Shown piece by piece: positions 34,970 through 47,809 of a stretch of 64,000 bases of DNA. Below the pieces are notes generated by a model. That model saw only the letters and a list, made by a program, of their open reading frames with translations, had not been told where the DNA came from and did no database searches. This stretch comes from Bimuria novae-zelandiae CBS 107.79 (lineage: Eukaryota > Ascomycota > Dothideomycetes > Pleosporales > Didymosphaeriaceae). Location: NCBI GenBank assembly GCA_010015655.1, contig ML976657.1:203086-267085 (forward strand), in the 5' to 3' direction. Both the position numbers and the translations under genes were made by a program. Each line of letters opens with the position of its first letter. Within the stretch, counting starts at the first letter, position 1.

Positions 34970-37743
34970 TTCCCTGATTGTGTGCGTTGTAGTGATAAAT
35001 GAAGGAGAAAGGTATGTTGTATCGCAATGGTCTCTTGGCTTTGAGTGTAATGGGCGAGAGGATCTGCTGCACCGTGGGAGCGGAAGTCGCACGTATTAAA
35101 CATGACGTCACGCAAATGGATATTCTTCCCGGACCGGCAGCCAGCCAGCGTTCACATTTCTTTTAAGTGGCTAAAATACTCGAGTATGGCAAAATAGACA
35201 GCTCTTCTTAGGCGTATAAACGTATGCGCTATACAACATACACAACACAGGCTGCAAAACAAAAGTAACGCCAGGCTAGCGCCTGGTTCCTCTCCATCTA
35301 GGATTGCATTCGCGTTATACATTCTGGGCCAACACATGAGAGGCTGCGCCCTAAAGGCATTTTCTCACTGTATATATACAGTGGGAAGTCAGCTACGGAA
35401 TTTCCAACACAAGGATGCCGAATACAGCGGCTCCGCGGGGTTATAGCTGGTTGGTGAAATCCAGCAGCCTCTTCTCGCCATTCCGAATTCACAAAGCTAC
35501 CCCAAGAAAACCAACAGCGTATTGCAGCTTTGAGATTCCAAATCTTTAGTGTTGGAGTGTGGCGACTACTTGTATAACCAGAAGCTGCACACAATTGCGA
35601 CATACTTATGGAGGAGATGGTCGCAAATATGCAAATTTTTACGCGATTTTACTCGACTTACGCGCACAGCAATTCTCTATGAAGGACACAGCGTCAATGA
35701 CGTACATATGTGCGATTGAACGGTAATTACGCTTGTTGCTACTCAACGAACGATGCTACTAACGGAAAACAGCGCGAGTCATGTCAAGAGCAGTCTTCTA
35801 AATTGAGTTTCACAATCGTGATAGGAATGTCGTGCAACAAACTAAACATTCTATGCGCGGGACGCTGCCAAAACAGTGTAATAACCGGCAGTACCTACCA
35901 GCGTTGCTAGCATACCTATCGAGCCCAGCACTCTCCATGATCGCCTCGCAAACGGCGCGTTGGGAACATACGTTCCGGAACAACGAATCGAAGGAACAGA
36001 GGGGACAGTGCGCCATCAGACCGTCATGGGCATGGATAGCAGCATTCAACAGTGAGACGGACAACCAGCCTGGAGCTTACCTTCAAAGTACGACGATAGG
36101 AGTTCATAAGCACAAGAACATATGCCCGACTGCCCAACTTGTCCAGGATCGGGACTGCAAACCGTTGTCCGCGCAGAGGTCCGTAATGCGAGACAGGCAA
36201 TTGCTGACGCGGCTTTGCGATATTGACGCTTGGCTCTTGAATGGGGGTTGCGCCCGAACGAAATACCGATCAAGGGTATTTGTTTGATTGAATGTGATGA
36301 TGATATTTGGGGAGTGGCGGCAGAGTTTGATTGAAGGGTACTGGTGCCTGACAGAGTACGAATTCACGGCCCGAATTTAGGAGTGTTCTCACAGGGCAAC
36401 AATACGTTACAAAGGATGAAGGGTCTTATACACATGGCTTTGATTTCTTTGTCAGACGGTTTCGGTCCAAACACCTGCTCGCCTCACCACGGCCACAGGA
36501 TCGCGGTGCCACAGCACGGCCACAGTGTCAATTTATTGATTTGCGACTGTGGCACGGAAATCAGGTGGAGACTGGCGTTGGCCGGCCAGGAACCGGTCGC
36601 AGACAAAGCAAAACAAGCCGGCCGAAGTAAAATTACAATTTGACTCGCTCCTGTTGACAAGATAATGGTGGGGATCTGGAGAAGTCTCTTCTGGACCTTT
36701 TGAGTGACATCGAAAGGCAGGCGGCGGGTTCCCGACCTACCAGTCAGCTGTGGCCAGGATCGCGTGCACAGTGGTCTAATGTCTATTTCGAGAGGCACAG
36801 CCACCGTGGCACGCGTGCTTTCTTCCGCCTTGTGCGGTAACGACACCGCGTACAGTGATGACGGATACACCTGTCGAGAGAGGGCTTGGTTACCAGGACA
36901 GCATTTTGCCAGTGTTGTCGCGTGCAGAAGCCTATCTTTGAGCAGCCTTGGTGTTTCAGTGCTCAGTTTTGCGGGCGCCTGTGGGCTCTGGGGAGATGGC
37001 GATGGCTCCCGGCACGACGAAGCTAGAGCACGCAGGTTCCCCTGATAGGCCCACATGGCATCCTCCAAGTGCCCAGATGTCGCATTCCTCAGCCGTCGCC
37101 CGTAGCCACTGGAGGCGAGCTCGCAGCAGCGGGGAGGCGCATGGCTCACTGACTGCAGTGCGCAGTTGTTGCAAAATAAGACGTGGTCGCGTCGCGCAGC
37201 AGCAGACGTCGTCACCGTCGCTCCTCCCGTACACATTGCAACAAAGATCTGCTGGCCCGTCCAGAGCTCAATAAAAAAGCTCCACTTATCCTTCGCTGTG
37301 AAGGCAAATCGAAAGCAAAGACCACCGTCCGGGTAGCACCAACGCCGTTGTTGCCAATTCGGTCGCGCCTTCCGGGCCCCTGTCGTCTCAGCCGCTTGCC
37401 TCAAACCTGCACGCGCTCATCTTTCTCTCTCGACAACAAGACAGCCTCTCGTTTCATCGTCTGCCTTTGTTCATTCACCTTGCTAGCACACCCAGGCTTC
37501 TGGGCATTCCGTTTGTCTCTCTCGCTTGTTTGCATTTTCGCCTTCAACTTCGACCAAATCCCCTGTTCCGGCACGAGTAAGGTTGAACCTGCTGCCATAC
37601 AACCTTTAATCCACACTTTTCCTCGATATCTTACGACTCTCCTACTATCGTTTCGCCAGGTCCCCACCTGCCACCAGCTCGACTGTTCCTTCCCTCCGAT
37701 CGTTGCGTAGGGGTAGATCACCTGCGGGCGAAAACACACCGTC
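34970..37743. other. Long intergenic region, GH15 pseudogene to FLC gene
   Basis: About 2.8 kb without a gene I can support. A 306-codon minus-strand frame at 36484-37404 begins at a non-ATG codon, has a low-information composition and no recognisable domain, and I leave it out. The final 500 bp (from about 37250) are CT-rich and likely the promoter and leader of the FLC gene. Confidence 0.5.
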
Positions 37744-40048
37744 ATGCGAGCCCACGTCACATATTCCACGATGCTCGCACCGTTCATATTACTGGCAACT
37801 GCGCCTTTGGGCGCTCTTGCTGCAGATGTACTCAAGACAAGTGGGTACAGCACATGCAAGGACGACGCCGATATTAAAGTGAACCGGATGGACATCGAGT
37901 TCGACAAGTCGACGAAAAAGGTGAAATTCGATGTATCCGGCACCAGTCTGAAGTCGCAGAAAGTCATGGCCACACTGGTCGTCAACGCCTACGGCATAGA
38001 GGTCTACAAGAACGAGTTCGATCCTTGCAAGAAAGACACGGAGGTGCCTCAGCTCTGCCCAGGTGAGTGCGAAGCCATTAGTGTCCGAAGAAACTGGCTG
38101 ACAGACCACAGTTCCCGAAGGCACATTCGGTGCGCAAGGAACCCAGACCATCCCAGACTCGTACATGGACAAGATTCCAGCCATCGCCTTCAACGTTCCG
38201 GACCTGGACAGCCAGGCAACATTGCATCTCAAGGCCCAAGATGGGTCAGAGTTGGCTTGTATCACTTCGACGGTCAGCAACGGCAAGACGATGGATGTCC
38301 CTGCTGCAAAGTACATCGCCGCAGGCATTGCAGCGGGCGCGTTGGCTGTTTCCAGTTTGTCGGCGCTCGCGAGCGCAGGCCACGCTGGCACTGCGACATC
38401 GAGCCCTACCTTCGGCGACATTATTGGTTGGTTCCAGTCCATGGCACTCAACGGAATGATGAGTGTCAAATATCCTAGCGTTTATCAGAGCTTCTCCAAG
38501 AATTTCGCTTTCAGCACAGGGCTCGTCGGCTGGGAGAGCGCCCAAAGATCCATCGACGGCTTTCGTAACAAGACTGGTGGAAACCTCACACAGGACAGCA
38601 TCGACTATTTGAAGAAAGTCAGCTATACGAGTTCTGGGCAGAACATGACCAAGCGCGCAATCGGCGTTGCCTCGCTCTGGGTGCGTGACGAGTTGAGCCT
38701 GAACGCTAACGGCACCGAAGATGGTAACGGGGAGAGCAACCAGTTGGAGGACTTCGGCAACGGCATCAAGAAGTACGCTCAAGAACTCAGCATTCCCAGC
38801 GGCAACACGTTCATGACCGTTCTATTGGTTTTCGCTATCGTGGTCGCTTCCATCACCGTTGCTATCCTTCTTTTCAAGGTTATTCTCGAGACATGGGCTC
38901 TTTGCGGAAACTTCCCCAAGCGTCTGACGGGCTTCCGCAAGCGATACTGGTGGACCCTAGCCAAGACGCTCACCCATTTGATCCTACTTCTGTACGGTAT
39001 CTGGACACTCTACTGTGTCTATCAATTCAAGAACGGCGACTCCTGGGCAGCGAAGACACTCGCTGGTGTAACCCTCGCAATCTTTACCGCAGTGCTCGCT
39101 TTCTTTACCTGGAGGATCTGGAGTCTGGCCCGGAAGTTCAAGAAAATGGAGGGAGACCCAAGCGCGTTGTACGAGAACAAGGAGCTTTGGAGGAAGTACA
39201 GCATCTTCTACGAAAACTACAAGAAAAGCTGCTGGTGGCTGTTCATCCCCTTGATCGTCTACATGTTTGCTCGCGGTTGCGTTATCGCGGGCGCAGACGG
39301 TCACGGAATGGCTCAAGTTGCCGGACAGATGGTTGTCGAATCCCTGCTCCTCATCCTGCTCCTTTGGGCCCGTCCGTACGGCCTCAAATCGGGGAATTGG
39401 ATCAATATCACTATTCAGGTTGTTCGTGTCCTGTCGGTTGTTTGCATCTTGATCTTCGTCGAAGAGCTCGGCGTCGCTCAAACTACGAAAACGGTTACTG
39501 GCCTCGTGTTGGTGGTCATGCAGGCCGTTCTGACCGGTCTCTTAGCTATCCTGATTGCGGTCAACGCGATTGTCATCTGTTGCAAGGAGAACCCGCACAA
39601 GAAGAAGAGGAAGGAAGTTGGTACGTCTCTCACCATGCCTAATCCCTCAAGCATTACTGACAGTCGCATAGAAAAAGGGCGTGATCTGGACAACCTTACA
39701 CCTTTGGACGCCCGCAACTCGCTGCTCATGGACCCGCAAGAGTACAAACGTGGCTCCATCCTCAGCGTCGGGGGTCGTCGTGGCTACGACCCGATCCCGC
39801 TCACAGAGCAGAATACTTCCTATCACGGTGCCCGGCCTTTCACCGACGGACAGGAGAACCTCTTGGACCACGCTGCTGGCTTTGGACGGACCGAAACGCA
39901 TAATCGAGGTGCTAGTGCGGACCGTAATCCCAGCCCTGATGCTCGGCTACCTCGCCTGCCCTCAGTCGACATGGGCACACAGCAGACGGGCTACACCCAC
40001 GGTGGTCCATGGCAGCCGCAAGGAGGATATCAGGGACACGCATATTAA
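37744..40048 (+). CDS. FLC-family TRP-like membrane protein (ML-like plus TRP domain)
   Basis: Exons 37744-38062, 38112-39620 and 39672-40048 give 734 residues. FLC (flavin carrier) proteins of fungi act in the ER/Golgi and plasma membrane in FAD transport, Ca2+ homeostasis and wall maintenance. Order: signal peptide (MLAPFILLATAPLGALA, second Met at 37771); a lumenal ML-like domain with paired Cys (YSTCKDDAD, FDPCKK, LCPVPEG, LACITST); an Ala/Gly-rich membrane segment; a second lumenal stretch; then six or seven membrane helices (FMTVLLVFAIVVASITVAIL, LIVYMFARGCVIAG, LLLILLLWARPYG); and a cytosolic tail with GRDLDNLTPLDARNS. The second intron is 51 bp, in phase and without stops, so retention would give a 751-residue form. 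Confidence 0.92.
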
Positions 40049-41232
40049 GCTTTGATACCCCTAAAATAATTCAGCATTGTACATTTTTCAGCGCAGGGGA
40101 TCCGCATTGCGTGGTATATATTGGCTTGATCATTTACCACCTGCGGCGTCCACAGAATCCAGTGTCGTCCCGATTGGAGAGATGCGCATACTGGGAATTC
40201 GGCGCATGATTGGGTATAGCAGATCTAATACCTACCTGTTTAACATGTCCTTCCCTACGACTCAAACGTCTTTCCTTTTCCTTATTGTTAGCCTCATAGA
40301 CTCTGACAGACTATTTGTAATTAACGGACTGCGCGGCCTGCGGCCCAGCGCTGCAGATAAGTTCGTTGGATAAGGAGCAGAATGGCAGAATGGCATTGTT
40401 TATTCCAGCACTGGCTTACAGTCAAAATCCTCTGTGCAGCCTGCATTTTTACGACGGCACAACCGTCAAAACCCATCACTATGCACGTCTCAGGTCTTTT
40501 TCGTGCCAATCGGCACATTTGAATTGTGTCATTGATTCGGATTGTTGGGGATCCTTCAAATGTTGACGTTCGCGCAGCTATTACCTAGACTTTATCGCCA
40601 ATCCATGGCGCCACGTTCACGATTTCAATAGCGCCGGCTGCGGGTACGGGTTCATCTCCCGGACCATATGCGCACCGTTACCTTGTGCCTGCAGCGCACA
40701 TGGCTATTTCGGGTGCATCGATACTTTCGTTAAAGAGATAAGGCTTAAGGCTAGAGTGGAATGGACTTGATGGCGTTGAGACTGCGACCTGAGGGAGCTG
40801 TGTGTGCCGAGTGGCCAGAGGTACGCAAAGAATCGATTAAGTCCTGGGCGCTCCTGGATGCCCCATCTGTTCTCTTCTCTCCTCTTTTTTCGACACAAAA
40901 TGCCCGCGAGGAGGAGTGTGGTATCGTTCTTGTATAGCCTCGGAGGCTGCAGGCGTTGAACGGTCGTTGCTTTCCTTTAGGCGTGTCTCCATTGATCGCA
41001 TTCCATTATTTTCCAAAAGCAAAAGCTCATCTCGTCCACTCCTTGTCCGCCAAACAAATTCCCCTCTCAATGGTCTCCTGAAAGGGTTTGCGGCTTCCAA
41101 GTCTGTCAGTTCAGTTTTGTGGTAGCCGACTACACGTTGAGTGTGGAGTAGTGGTACCTCGCCTACACTCCCTTTGCGTCCGCTCCTGAGCCAGACTAGC
41201 GCGACTTGTTTTCTCACAACCTTCCTCTCGCT
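40049..41232. other. Intergenic region upstream of the GH128 gene
   Basis: About 1.2 kb with no recognisable gene. Short frames on both strands match no family. The 3' flank of the FLC gene and the promoter of the GH128 gene must lie here. Confidence 0.55.
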
Positions 41233-42297
41233 ATGGTATTCCTACGAAGTGCTGCCCCGGCAGCAGCACTGCTCACGCTCGCCGCGGCATCGTCCTCCTC
41301 CAAACGCGGGCTCTGCTTCGTCCCCTCCAAAAACCACCCAGAGGACAACAAAATATGGACGAACAACGCTGGCTCCGACCTCACCTGGTACTACAACTAC
41401 GAATACGAGCCCACAGACGAGTATAAAGATGTCTTCGACTTCGAGTACGTCCCTATGCTCTGGGGCGCTTCCCCAGACGGCGACTCCAGCACGCCCTTTC
41501 TCGACTCAATTCGATCTCGACTCGCCTCGGGCGCGTCCATCAAGCACGTCCTCGGCTTCAACGAGCCCGACGGCCCGCACTCAACAGGTGGCTCGCTCAT
41601 CGCACCTGAAGAGGCCGCCGCCGAGTGGCAGCGGCAGATGGAACCCCTCCGCGACGACGGCATCAAGCTGGGCGCGCCGGCGGTAACCGGATCCCCCGAC
41701 GGCATGATGTGGCTGCAAGACTTCTTCACATATTGCAACGGCAGTTGCACTCCGGACTTTCTGCCTGTGCATTTCTACGGCAGCTTCGAGGGGCTCGCGA
41801 GTAAGATTGGGGAGGTGACGGTGGCGTATCCGCGCCTGGAGGTGTGGGTTACGGAGTGGGGGTTTGATAATCAGGGGCTGGAGGAGACGCAGAAGTTTTA
41901 TAATGAGAGCGTGAGGATGTTTGATGATTGGAGGTGAGTGTGATAATCTAGCACTGTTTCTATCCTTTTGTGTGGTTGTGATTGTGAGAGGATGGAGAGG
42001 AGAAGAGGAGAAAAGGGGCGCTTTGGTATACTTGCTGGAAGATTGAGACTGACAAGATCCGGTAGCAACATCACGCGCTACTCGTACTTCGGCGCCTTCC
42101 GCTCTGGCGTCTCGAACGTCGGCCCCAACGTGGCCATGTTGACGGAGAAGGGTGAGTTGACAGACATAGGATCGTGGTATTTGGGCGGCGCCGCGACGAA
42201 CAACATACCGCACGCGGGTGGAGCTGGAGCCATGTCAGAGATGTCTGCGAGGACGCTCTTCGTCACCGTTCTTGTGGCTTTGTTCGTGATTTGGTGA
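41233..42297 (+). CDS. GH128 beta-1,3-glucanase-like protein (Asl1-like), secreted, probable GPI anchor
   Basis: Exons 41233-41933 and 42066-42297 (132-bp phase-2 intron) encode 310 residues. GH128 members are TIM-barrel beta-1,3-glucanases of the fungal wall. The start at 41233 gives a clean signal peptide (MVFLRSAAPAAALLTLAAAS); an upstream ATG at 41206 would add nine residues. Visible motifs: KRGLCFVPSKNHPEDNKIW; WYYNYEYEP; the first catalytic region HVLGFNEPDGP; LGAPAVTGSP; FLPVHFYGS; and the second catalytic Glu in VWVTEWGFDN. After the splice, RYSYFGAFRSGVSNVGPN and the terminal IGSWYLGG match the family. The last 15 residues are hydrophobic after a small-residue stretch (HAGGAGAMSE), which fits a GPI signal. 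Confidence 0.92.
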
Positions 42298-43072
42298 CGG
42301 TGGGGGCAAGGTGGATGTTTTTCTGGTTGAAGGAGAATTTGGGCTAAGTGGTTGCTAGACTCAAAATTGGTTGGTTTTACGGGCGGATCTTATGGAATGA
42401 TTTTACGGCGCAACAGAGTTCTTCAGACGGGGACTTGACGAATAGATAAGAGGGGGTATCACCGCACTATTTGACAAACAGTACGAGGAGGGTTCTAGGA
42501 GTAGGACAAAAACATGCTTTTCTTCCGAAGAAGTATAGGCTTAGCAAGACCCGCAGAGAGTAAGATTGAAATTTCTTGCTGGTTTATAAAACACTATACA
42601 AATGTGGTATACTTCATAGCAAATATACGAAATTAGGAAAGCCATAAATACCAATGTGCGGACGTGGAAATCAAAGGTGTGGTCCGACACCCACTCAACG
42701 ACACAATTAAAACGATCAACATCAACTCACCAGGTCCACATGGCGATACCAGTCGGAAGAGGATCTACCGCTGGTAATTCTCGCAGGTCCACGCAAGCCT
42801 CACAACAATATCACGGGAACATCACGTCACTGAGCTGCCTAGCCAACCGGACACTCGAGAGCGTCCGTTCAGCGGCAGGGGCACCTATAACAGGGGCAAG
42901 ATACGGTCTGTTCAGGAATGGTTCAATTGCTATGAAACATCATTCCTCAGCCACCACGCTGCAAGAGCCTGTGCGCCGTGAAGCGACACAGCCCTAGGCC
43001 CACAGTCAACCTAGACTTCGTCCTCAAAGGTATATCATATCCATAAGCCGTAGAATCCGTGTTGGTGTGTAT
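42298..43072. other. Intergenic region between convergent GH128 gene and rpl28
   Basis: Shared 3' flanks. A 113-codon plus-strand frame at 42656-42997 is Ser/Thr/Arg-rich without a recognisable domain. I see no RNA gene or repeat. Confidence 0.55.
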
Positions 43073-43642
43073 TTATGCGACGAGCTGGACAACGCCGCCA
43101 GCCTCCTTGATCTTCTTTTCGGCCTCCGCAGAAACGTAGCGCGCGCGGACGACGATTGGGACGGCGGGCAGACGGCCCTTGCCGAGGACCTTGGCATAGC
43201 CGAGCGAGAGGAGGTCGAGGACGGGCGCCTTTTCAGACGACTTGTTGGCGAGGTACTCGTCGCGCTTCTCGGCGGGGATGAGAGACCAGAGCTTGTCGAG
43301 GTTGACGACAGGCTTCCAGAACTTCTGCTGGGTCTTGTGGAAGTACCGCATACCCACTTTACCGAAGTAACCGGGGTGGTACTTGTCGATGTTGGTCCTG
43401 TGGTGGTGCTGGCAAAGTTCGTTAGACTCCAATCCGCTGGAAATCTCCAACGTGCATGGGAATGTGGGAACACACCTGGCCACCAGCCATACCACGACCA
43501 CCGGGATGCTTCCTGTGCTTCCTGCGATACGCATTAGAGAATGTAATTCACGAAATTTTTCACCTCCGACGTACCCAACGCGACCGTGTCCAGCGGACAC
43601 GTGTCCCCTGTGTTTGCGAGTCTTGGATAAGTGACTTGGCAT
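43073..43642 (-). CDS. rpl28: 60S ribosomal protein L28 (uL15, L27a)
   Basis: Three exons, 43642-43575, 43521-43476 and 43408-43073, with introns of 53 and 67 bp, give 149 residues, exactly the usual length. uL15 sits in the large subunit near the exit tunnel and has a long basic N-terminal extension. The N-terminus [20 protein letters not shown], then [19 protein letters not shown] across both splices, and [19 protein letters not shown] are diagnostic. The short first exons with early introns are typical of ribosomal protein genes. The first intron contains an open frame, so an unspliced reading is misleading. Confidence 0.96.
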   Translation of the reverse strand: MPSHLSKTRKHRGHVSAGHGRVGYVGGEKFRELHSLMRIAGSTGSIPVVVVWLVARCVPTFPCTLEISSGLESNELCQHHHRTNIDKYHPGYFGKVGMRYFHKTQQKFWKPVVNLDKLWSLIPAEKRDEYLANKSSEKAPVLDLLSLGYAKVLGKGRLPAVPIVVRARYVSAEAEKKIKEAGGVVQLVA

Positions 43643-43992
43643 GTTGATGGACGATTGTGTGGTTAGTAGATCGTTGAACAGTCGAGCAAGCTGCGCGAAA
43701 GTTCGTTTTGCGTGGGTGATCTTTAAGCGAGCACCGGGCCTGCGTTTTTCCGCTCACTCATCACGTGCAATATCTTGGCGTCTGAAAAACGAGACCCGAA
43801 CTTGCCCCCTACCCCTCTTTCCAAAGAAACTATACGTGTTGCTGCAATTTCGAGAAGTTTACGAAGCTTCAGATTTGATGGAAATCATGGATTTAGCCGT
43901 GATAATTCCTATGCCATGACTCATATCCTTCTACGCAAACCCACTGTACCCCGGACCGCTATGCATCATACGTAAACACCTAACACTTTTTC
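43643..43992. other. rpl28 upstream region
   Basis: 350 bp between the sec24 stop and the rpl28 start, both on the minus strand. It must contain the rpl28 promoter and the sec24 3' end. No specific site was recognised. Confidence 0.5.
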
Positions 43993-46900
43993 TTAACCCC
44001 AGTATGGTGTGCGCAATCCTACAAAAGTGGAACTCAGGCCGCCATCAGCATCTTCCTTCTTCCGCTGTCCAGCAAGCTACGTGACACAGTTAGCGACAAG
44101 CGAGATATTTCAGTATCAGCGCGAACTCACCTCAAGCTGGATATGCCTGTGCACATGGACGAGCCAATCCACGTAGCTTTGCGCCTCGTTGTTACGGTCT
44201 TCGTACAGCAACCGAGCAAACTCGTACTCTGCACCATCCAGACCTTGTCGCGCGAGCTGCAGGGCCAGTGCCTTTGAGCCGCGGGTGTCCTCCAAGTACT
44301 GCAGGATATTGCGTACTTGAGCGTTGAGGTGTGTTTCGAGAGTCGGCAGGGTAGACACGAAAGGATCTAGACTCTTCAAGCTGTCGTGGCCTTCTCCGAA
44401 GAGATCCTCCAGCAAATTCGGTGACACTTGCGCGTGTATCCATAGCAGGCATATTTGACCGTTGTCTACAATATAGACGCCGCCTTCCTCTACCTTTGAA
44501 AATGATGCGCGAATGCCGTCCGGCATTCTAAGGTGGCCGTTCTCGTTTGCAAAGCCATCCTTTTCGTCCAAATTGTGTATCGAGATAATGCGCGGATAGA
44601 GGTAGAGTGAAAGTTCCAACGGGCTCATGGACTTGAGCATCCTCATGTCATGAACTCTTCTATCAGTAGGCTCCTTCCCGCCCTTGAACGCTCTGGATTT
44701 GATCAAGCCCAGAATATACATGCTAAACTCTTTCAAGTTCTCTGGTAAAACGAGCTGACCTGGTGGGTTGTTGTGCCCCGTGAAATTTTTGCGGTAACCG
44801 GCGAGGATATCCACCGTCTTTTCTGTCAATGCGGCACGGATGTCCTTCAAATTCTTCTCGACCATGCGAGCGGCTGCTTCTTTGGCAATTATGGATACCA
44901 CGGCGTCTTGGTCAACAAACTTCAACGACTCCGCAGGTCGCTCACTAACGCTTGCAACGTTATTGATACACCGGACGCGACGTTGGCCGCTCGCCGTGGT
45001 ATAAAGAAGCGCAGCTTGGAAATGAGCATCTAGTTTCGTATCGAGTTTTCCATCGTACGAGAACATGACACCGATGGACTTGTCTGCATCGATCACGCCG
45101 AATTCTAGATCAGCCCCAAAGGTGTGGTGATAGAAGTTGCCATGATACGATGAGACTTGCAGACCATTGGAGCACCGCACCTTCATAAGAGCCTGATATC
45201 CCGTTTCTCTCGTGACGGTATGCTTGATCTCCTTTGAAAGCTTGAGCGTATCCCTCGGAGAGTGAAAATTAGGGTAGTAGAAAACCTCCCCACCGGTGGT
45301 AGCTGAGACATGCCCGATTGTGGCAATATCCAAATACCCACCGCTGGGAGCAGCCATAAAGAAGTCGATACCCACACCTTTCTCGACCATATTCTGTGCC
45401 ACTTTCTTGAACCCGGGATGTTCTGTTGTCAGGAGCTTCTTTTCAGCATCGTTGTTGTGCATGCTACCGTCGTCGCGCATGAATAGTTTACCCGGTCCCC
45501 ATGTCGGAAGGGCAGCCAGTGAGCACACAATCTTCCCTCCTGTTGCTGCGAGCGCTTCGACGGCTGAACTCAGGGTGGGAAGTAGGCATGGTTCGGGATT
45601 CTTGAACTCGGAGAACATGTTCGGTAATCGTGTGAGGAGAGAGGTGATGACTGTCTTGGACTCTTGCGGATCGACAAAAAGGCCCTCGCTTAGCGGTACG
45701 AATGGTTCCTCCAGGTCGGGCATTATCAACATCTGCGCTGCCTCCAAGCTATGGCTGAGGTTGTAGAAATGCATTTCCCTGTCAAAGGTGACGATGCCAA
45801 CCTTGGCACCTTCTGGTAGCCGCCGTTGCGCTTGACCGTCAACTTCGGACTGGTCCTTCTCGCTGCCATAGAGCGCGCTGAGGATGCCTTCGCAGAAACC
45901 GTCGAGAAAGCCGCGGTTGACCGATTCGGCACTGACATCGATCAAGAAAAGCCATCTAAGCCCTACGGGCTCCTTCGACCAATACTCCTTCGGAACCACA
46001 AAGTCAACTGTACCCAGGGTAAGTTCAGGGCGCTGCATTCGGTCCACTCTTACACCCGATGGATCTGTAGGCGCAAAGTACTCGGCAGGCACGTCGTTTG
46101 GATAGGTACACATGTTACACACAAACTTGTTACCACCCGACTTGAACTGCATGAAGGGGTTAATGTATGCGCGGCATCTATTACATCGCGGTGGTCCGAT
46201 GTCGCCAAAGTCCAGAACAGGTATGGGCTGTTCGCCTTCCTGTAGCTTGGCTAGTGGTTGTAGAAGCAGGCCAAGCGGTAAGTGTGTAGAGCTCAGTGCC
46301 TCGGCACTGTTGGGTATACAATTCAAAGTGAGGCGAGCAAATTTCGGCGAAGAATTGCCCTGGTCGAAGGCTACAAAGGGTACTATGGCTGGCGGTGGAA
46401 GATGATGCTCCATGGTAGGATAAACATGCTCCAAATAGTATTTCGCAGGAGCGTCACGCGACCGCGGAATGCTCGGTATCTGCTCAGGATCGACTCGTCC
46501 TTGTTGTGTCGAGGCCGGCGAGCCTGTTAACTGATCTCCCGGGCGCGCAGCATGTTGCATGCCCGTAGCCGGATGCGCCGGTGAGTACATGGGCGCCGCG
46601 GCTGGGAACTGGTTCATGGCAGGCGTTATCTCCTGCTGAGTCCATTGTGGTCCTCCGATCTGGGGAGAGTTCTGATTCCACAATTGTGTAGGCGCCCCGT
46701 TCTGGCTTTGAGGCATGCCCTGAAATGCTTGCGAACCACCTGCAGGCCCCTCGACATTGTGATACGCGTGGCGATCTTTCTTCTTGCGCCTTACGGTTCC
46801 CGCCTGCTCTACGCCCAGCCCCATCCCTCCCATTTGCTGTGCCAAGTTGTCCACATTGTGCTCTCCTACCGTTGGTGGAGACGCCTGCGGCGGAAAATAG

Positions 46901-47106
46901 CTTTGCTGCTGAACTGGGGTGGGAATCTGATTCGGAGGTGCCGAGTACTGGTTGGGCGTGTGGCCGTATGCGGGGCTGCCGGTCTGTTGATAGCCAGCAG
47001 GGCTGCCAGCGACTGGAGGGCGGAATTGGTTTTCTTGTCTTCTTTGAGGGCCGTTCGGATTCGGGGAGCCCTGTCCGAGGGCGTGGTACATGGAGAATTC
47101 AGACAT
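43993..47106 (-). CDS. sec24: COPII coat protein Sec24
   Basis: Exon 47106-44131 and a terminal exon 44076-43993 (54-bp intron, GTGAGT...GTAG) give 1019 residues. Sec24 with Sec23 forms the inner COPII coat at ER exit sites and selects cargo. The start at 47106 yields MSEFSMYHALGQGS; the open frame runs further upstream only from a GTG codon. Order: a Pro/Gln-rich disordered N-terminus (about 1-200); zinc finger CNRC...CNMC near 305-332; trunk vWA domain (LRWLFLIDVSAESV, GFLDGFCEGIL); beta-sandwich; helical domain; and gelsolin-like domain (GGVYIVDNGQICLLWI). The last exon adds LAGQRKKEDADGG...RTPYWG, the conserved Sec24 C-terminus, which is lost if the intron is ignored. Confidence 0.95.
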
Positions 47107-47809
47107 GGATGCGGCGGCGCGGGCGGACGCAATCACGACTTAGGATGTAGGTAGACTGCGCGTGTCGCGCTCGCTAGAGTGTGGATGAGGGTCGCGGAGT
47201 GCTCTTGAGGGAGACCATGTCAAGAAATTTCCCCAGTAGCGGCCTTGCGGGGCCGACAGCGAATTGCTCTCTTCTGGGTGATCTGGCATTATGCTTGACC
47301 GTTGACTTTGGATACCGAAGGCAGTGGCCCGTGCGTCTACACATTCCGGGCCACATTCAGACAGGGAGCACTACGGCAGTCACGCCACGCGTCGCTGGAG
47401 GACCTGCACCCAACGCTAAATGTTTTTCTGCAGAATGAAACTTTTCGTATTGATCCAAATCTATGCTGAATCATGGCTTTGCCTGTCGGATATCTCTCAT
47501 GTGGATGCAGCCGAAAGAGGTTGCACAAGCGATTGCTACCTATGGTACTTTTCGATACTACACGTTCCCTCGTCCCGAACAGGTCGGGTCATATTGTGCA
47601 CCGACTGCTCTCCGGTTCGTGGTATGGGTTTATATTCTACTTCCACCCGCGAACCGTGGGCACTTCTCGACTTCACCAGTAGGCAAATGCCTTAGCCTGC
47701 ATCGGAATGATGCTGTTAGTCTCCTCTAGACATTCCGTGTCAACGCCTCTCAGGAACATCGCGCTCGAAAGCTATCGTGCTGCTGTTGGCCATGGAACGC
47801 ATCCGCCTT
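47107..47809. other. sec24 upstream region and aps2 3' flank
   Basis: About 700 bp between two minus-strand genes. Short plus-strand frames at 47420-47729 overlap in different phases and show no domain. The sec24 promoter must be here. Confidence 0.55.

Noticed and set aside
36484..37404. 306-codon open frame on the minus strand
   Set aside because: It begins at a non-ATG codon, has no recognisable domain, and includes simple repeats of CACGGCCACA. Its start lies about 340 bp before the FLC start codon. It looks like a chance frame.
47106..47136. Sec24 start ten codons upstream
   Set aside because: The upstream codon is GTG. The ATG at 47106 gives the N-terminus expected for fungal Sec24.
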